NCBI RefSeq assembly: GCF_020165495.1
Contig: NZ_JAIUIE010000001.1
Coordinates: forward strand, 682,001 to 746,000
Length of the DNA: 64,000 bases
Source: Mesorhizobium sp. BR1-1-16
GTDB taxonomy: Bacteria; Pseudomonadota; Alphaproteobacteria; Rhizobiales; Kaistiaceae
Direction: 5' to 3'
The translations under genes were made by a program, and so were the position numbers. The first letter of the stretch is position 1, and every line of letters starts with the position of its first letter. The notes beneath the pieces are model-generated. The model made no database searches and was not told the DNA's origin. It saw nothing but the letters and a program-made list of their open reading frames with translations. Below, piece by piece: positions 63,200-64,000 of the stretch.

Positions 63200-64000
63200 C
63201 TACACGTCAAGCGCGCGAACGAGTGGGCGGTAGAAGCCTGGGGTCATGCCGGCTTCCGAGCGGGCCGCATCGTTGAAGGGCGGCTTCAGCGGGCCGCGGA
63301 AGTGCTTGATCACCAGCTTGCGGAACGTCGGCTCGGGCGCGAGCCCATGGCGGTCGCAGAGGAAGCGGAACCATTTGCAGCCGAAGGCGACATGGCGCCG
63401 CTCGTCGCGATAGATGATCTCGAGGATCCCGGCGCCGGCTTCGTCTCCCTGTTCCGCCAGCTTGCCGATCAGGGGCGGGGTGACGTCGAGGCCGCGCGCT
63501 TCCAGCACAAGTGGCAGGACCGCGAGGCGGGCCATCAGGTCATGACCGGTCTCTTGCGTCGCTTCCCAGAGCCCGTCATGAGCGGGCAGGTCGCCATAGG
63601 CAGCGCCAAGCGCGCGGAGATGCTCGGAGAGCAGCGAGAAATGCTTCGCCTCCTCGAGGCCGACCTGAACCCAATTGTCGAAGAACGAGCGCGGCATCGG
63701 CACGCGCGCGAAGCGGCCGACGAGATCCCAGGTCAGGTCGACTGCGTTGAGCTCGATATGGGCAAGCGAGTGAATGAGAGCGGTGCGGCCATGCGCGGAC
63801 GCGACCGACCGCTTCGGCAGCGCCCGTGGCGGCACCAGCAACGGGCGCTCCGGGCGACCCGGCCGGTCCGGCATCGGCCGATCTTCGGCGCCGCGCAACG
63901 AAAGGCGCCGCCCAAACCAGCCCTTGGCTGCCGCGAAGGCGATGTCGACCTTCTCGTCGAGATCGGCGGTAGCGACGATCCGGGCCGAGGCATCGGCAAG
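63200..64000 (-). CDS. Ferritin-like DUF455 protein (5' end outside window)
   Basis: At least 266 residues of a helical ferritin-like protein; the frame is open to the last base of the window, reading LADASARIVATADLDEK, so the N-terminus is missing. The DUF455 di-metal ligands are visible in AHIELNAVDLTWD, GLEEAKHFSLL and IYRDERRHVAFG (ExxH-type motifs). A homologue is annotated as tRNA-hydroxylase-like or of unknown function. The stop lies 16 bp from the CtrA-like box of the next M23 gene. Confidence 0.9.
   Translation of the reverse strand, partial: LADASARIVATADLDEKVDIAFAAAKGWFGRRLSLRGAEDRPMPDRPGRPERPLLVPPRALPKRSVASAHGRTALIHSLAHIELNAVDLTWDLVGRFARVPMPRSFFDNWVQVGLEEAKHFSLLSEHLRALGAAYGDLPAHDGLWEATQETGHDLMARLAVLPLVLEARGLDVTPPLIGKLAEQGDEAGAGILEIIYRDERRHVAFGCKWFRFLCDRHGLAPEPTFRKLVIKHFRGPLKPPFNDAARSEAGMTPGFYRPLVRALDV

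Noticed and set aside
1-64000. CRISPR array, prophage or integrative element
   Set aside because: No regularly spaced repeats, integrase, capsid or conjugation genes were seen; the single tRNA gene is not followed by an integrase.

Overview
The window looks like chromosomal core sequence of a high-GC alphaproteobacterium, most likely Hyphomicrobiales (Rhizobiales). Pointers are the mitochondrion-like assembly and accessory proteins (ATP12 chaperone, NDUFA12-type complex I subunit, a membrane-anchored Tim14-like J protein), DUF1489, a family GT21 ceramide glucosyltransferase, an alphaproteobacterial RNase E with a long acidic insertion in its S1 domain, and the gene order rne / amiC / mrcA / prfB. 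I could not assign a genus. I see no phage, plasmid, CRISPR array or rRNA; the only mobile-element trace is a frameshifted transposase tail near 26.0 kb.

Layout. 0-9 kb: a respiratory block with cydA (and the first codon of cydB) read leftward from an FNR/FixK-type box, and cydDC read rightward. Between them lie a urea-transporter-family gene and an overlapping, convergent DUF1576 membrane protein. A TetR regulator diverges from an azoreductase over paired operator-like palindromes. 9-15 kb: two paralogous exported proteins of unknown function, then crcB, an RluC-type pseudouridine synthase, an ATP12 chaperone and a small exported protein. 15-22.4 kb: propionyl-CoA carboxylase, with pccB and pccA separated by a leftward cluster of folK, folB, folP, an atypical SDR and an exported alpha/beta hydrolase. 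22-27.5 kb: ceramide glucosyltransferase, HAD phosphatase, acylphosphatase, a GT2 glycosyltransferase, the transposase remnant, lipB, and tRNA-Leu(GAG) with a strong terminator. 27.6-38 kb: mgtE, a Gfo/Idh/MocA plus DegT sugar-modifying pair, a diguanylate cyclase, an aldo/keto reductase, a YdcF protein, an overlapping DUF599-DUF3253-GFA operon, DUF1489, panC and a J protein. 38-47 kb: a DacA-type peptidase fused to SPOR, a phasin, two tandem 57-residue lipoproteins, a GNAT enzyme, and the B12-dependent ribonucleotide reductase nrdJ preceded by a NrdR-box/promoter overlap. 46.7-64 kb: NDUFA12, ohr with tandem palindromes, rne, amiC, mrcA, an EamA protein, a second mgtE, DUF4893, prfB with a programmed +1 frameshift, a hydrolase, two tandem LytM (M23) proteins, and a DUF455 ferritin-like gene cut by the window end.

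The most coherent functional theme is the cell envelope: amidase, PBP1A, DacA-SPOR and two coiled-coil LytM proteins. Three of these (amiC and both M23 genes) carry a CtrA-type motif (TTAA-N7-TTAACC or one mismatch) 60-100 bp upstream, suggesting cell-cycle control. The most novel candidates are the DUF1576/urea-transporter pair inside the cyd region, the two exported paralogues at 9-12 kb, and the tiny lipoprotein pair, the first of which starts with TTG and is easily missed.
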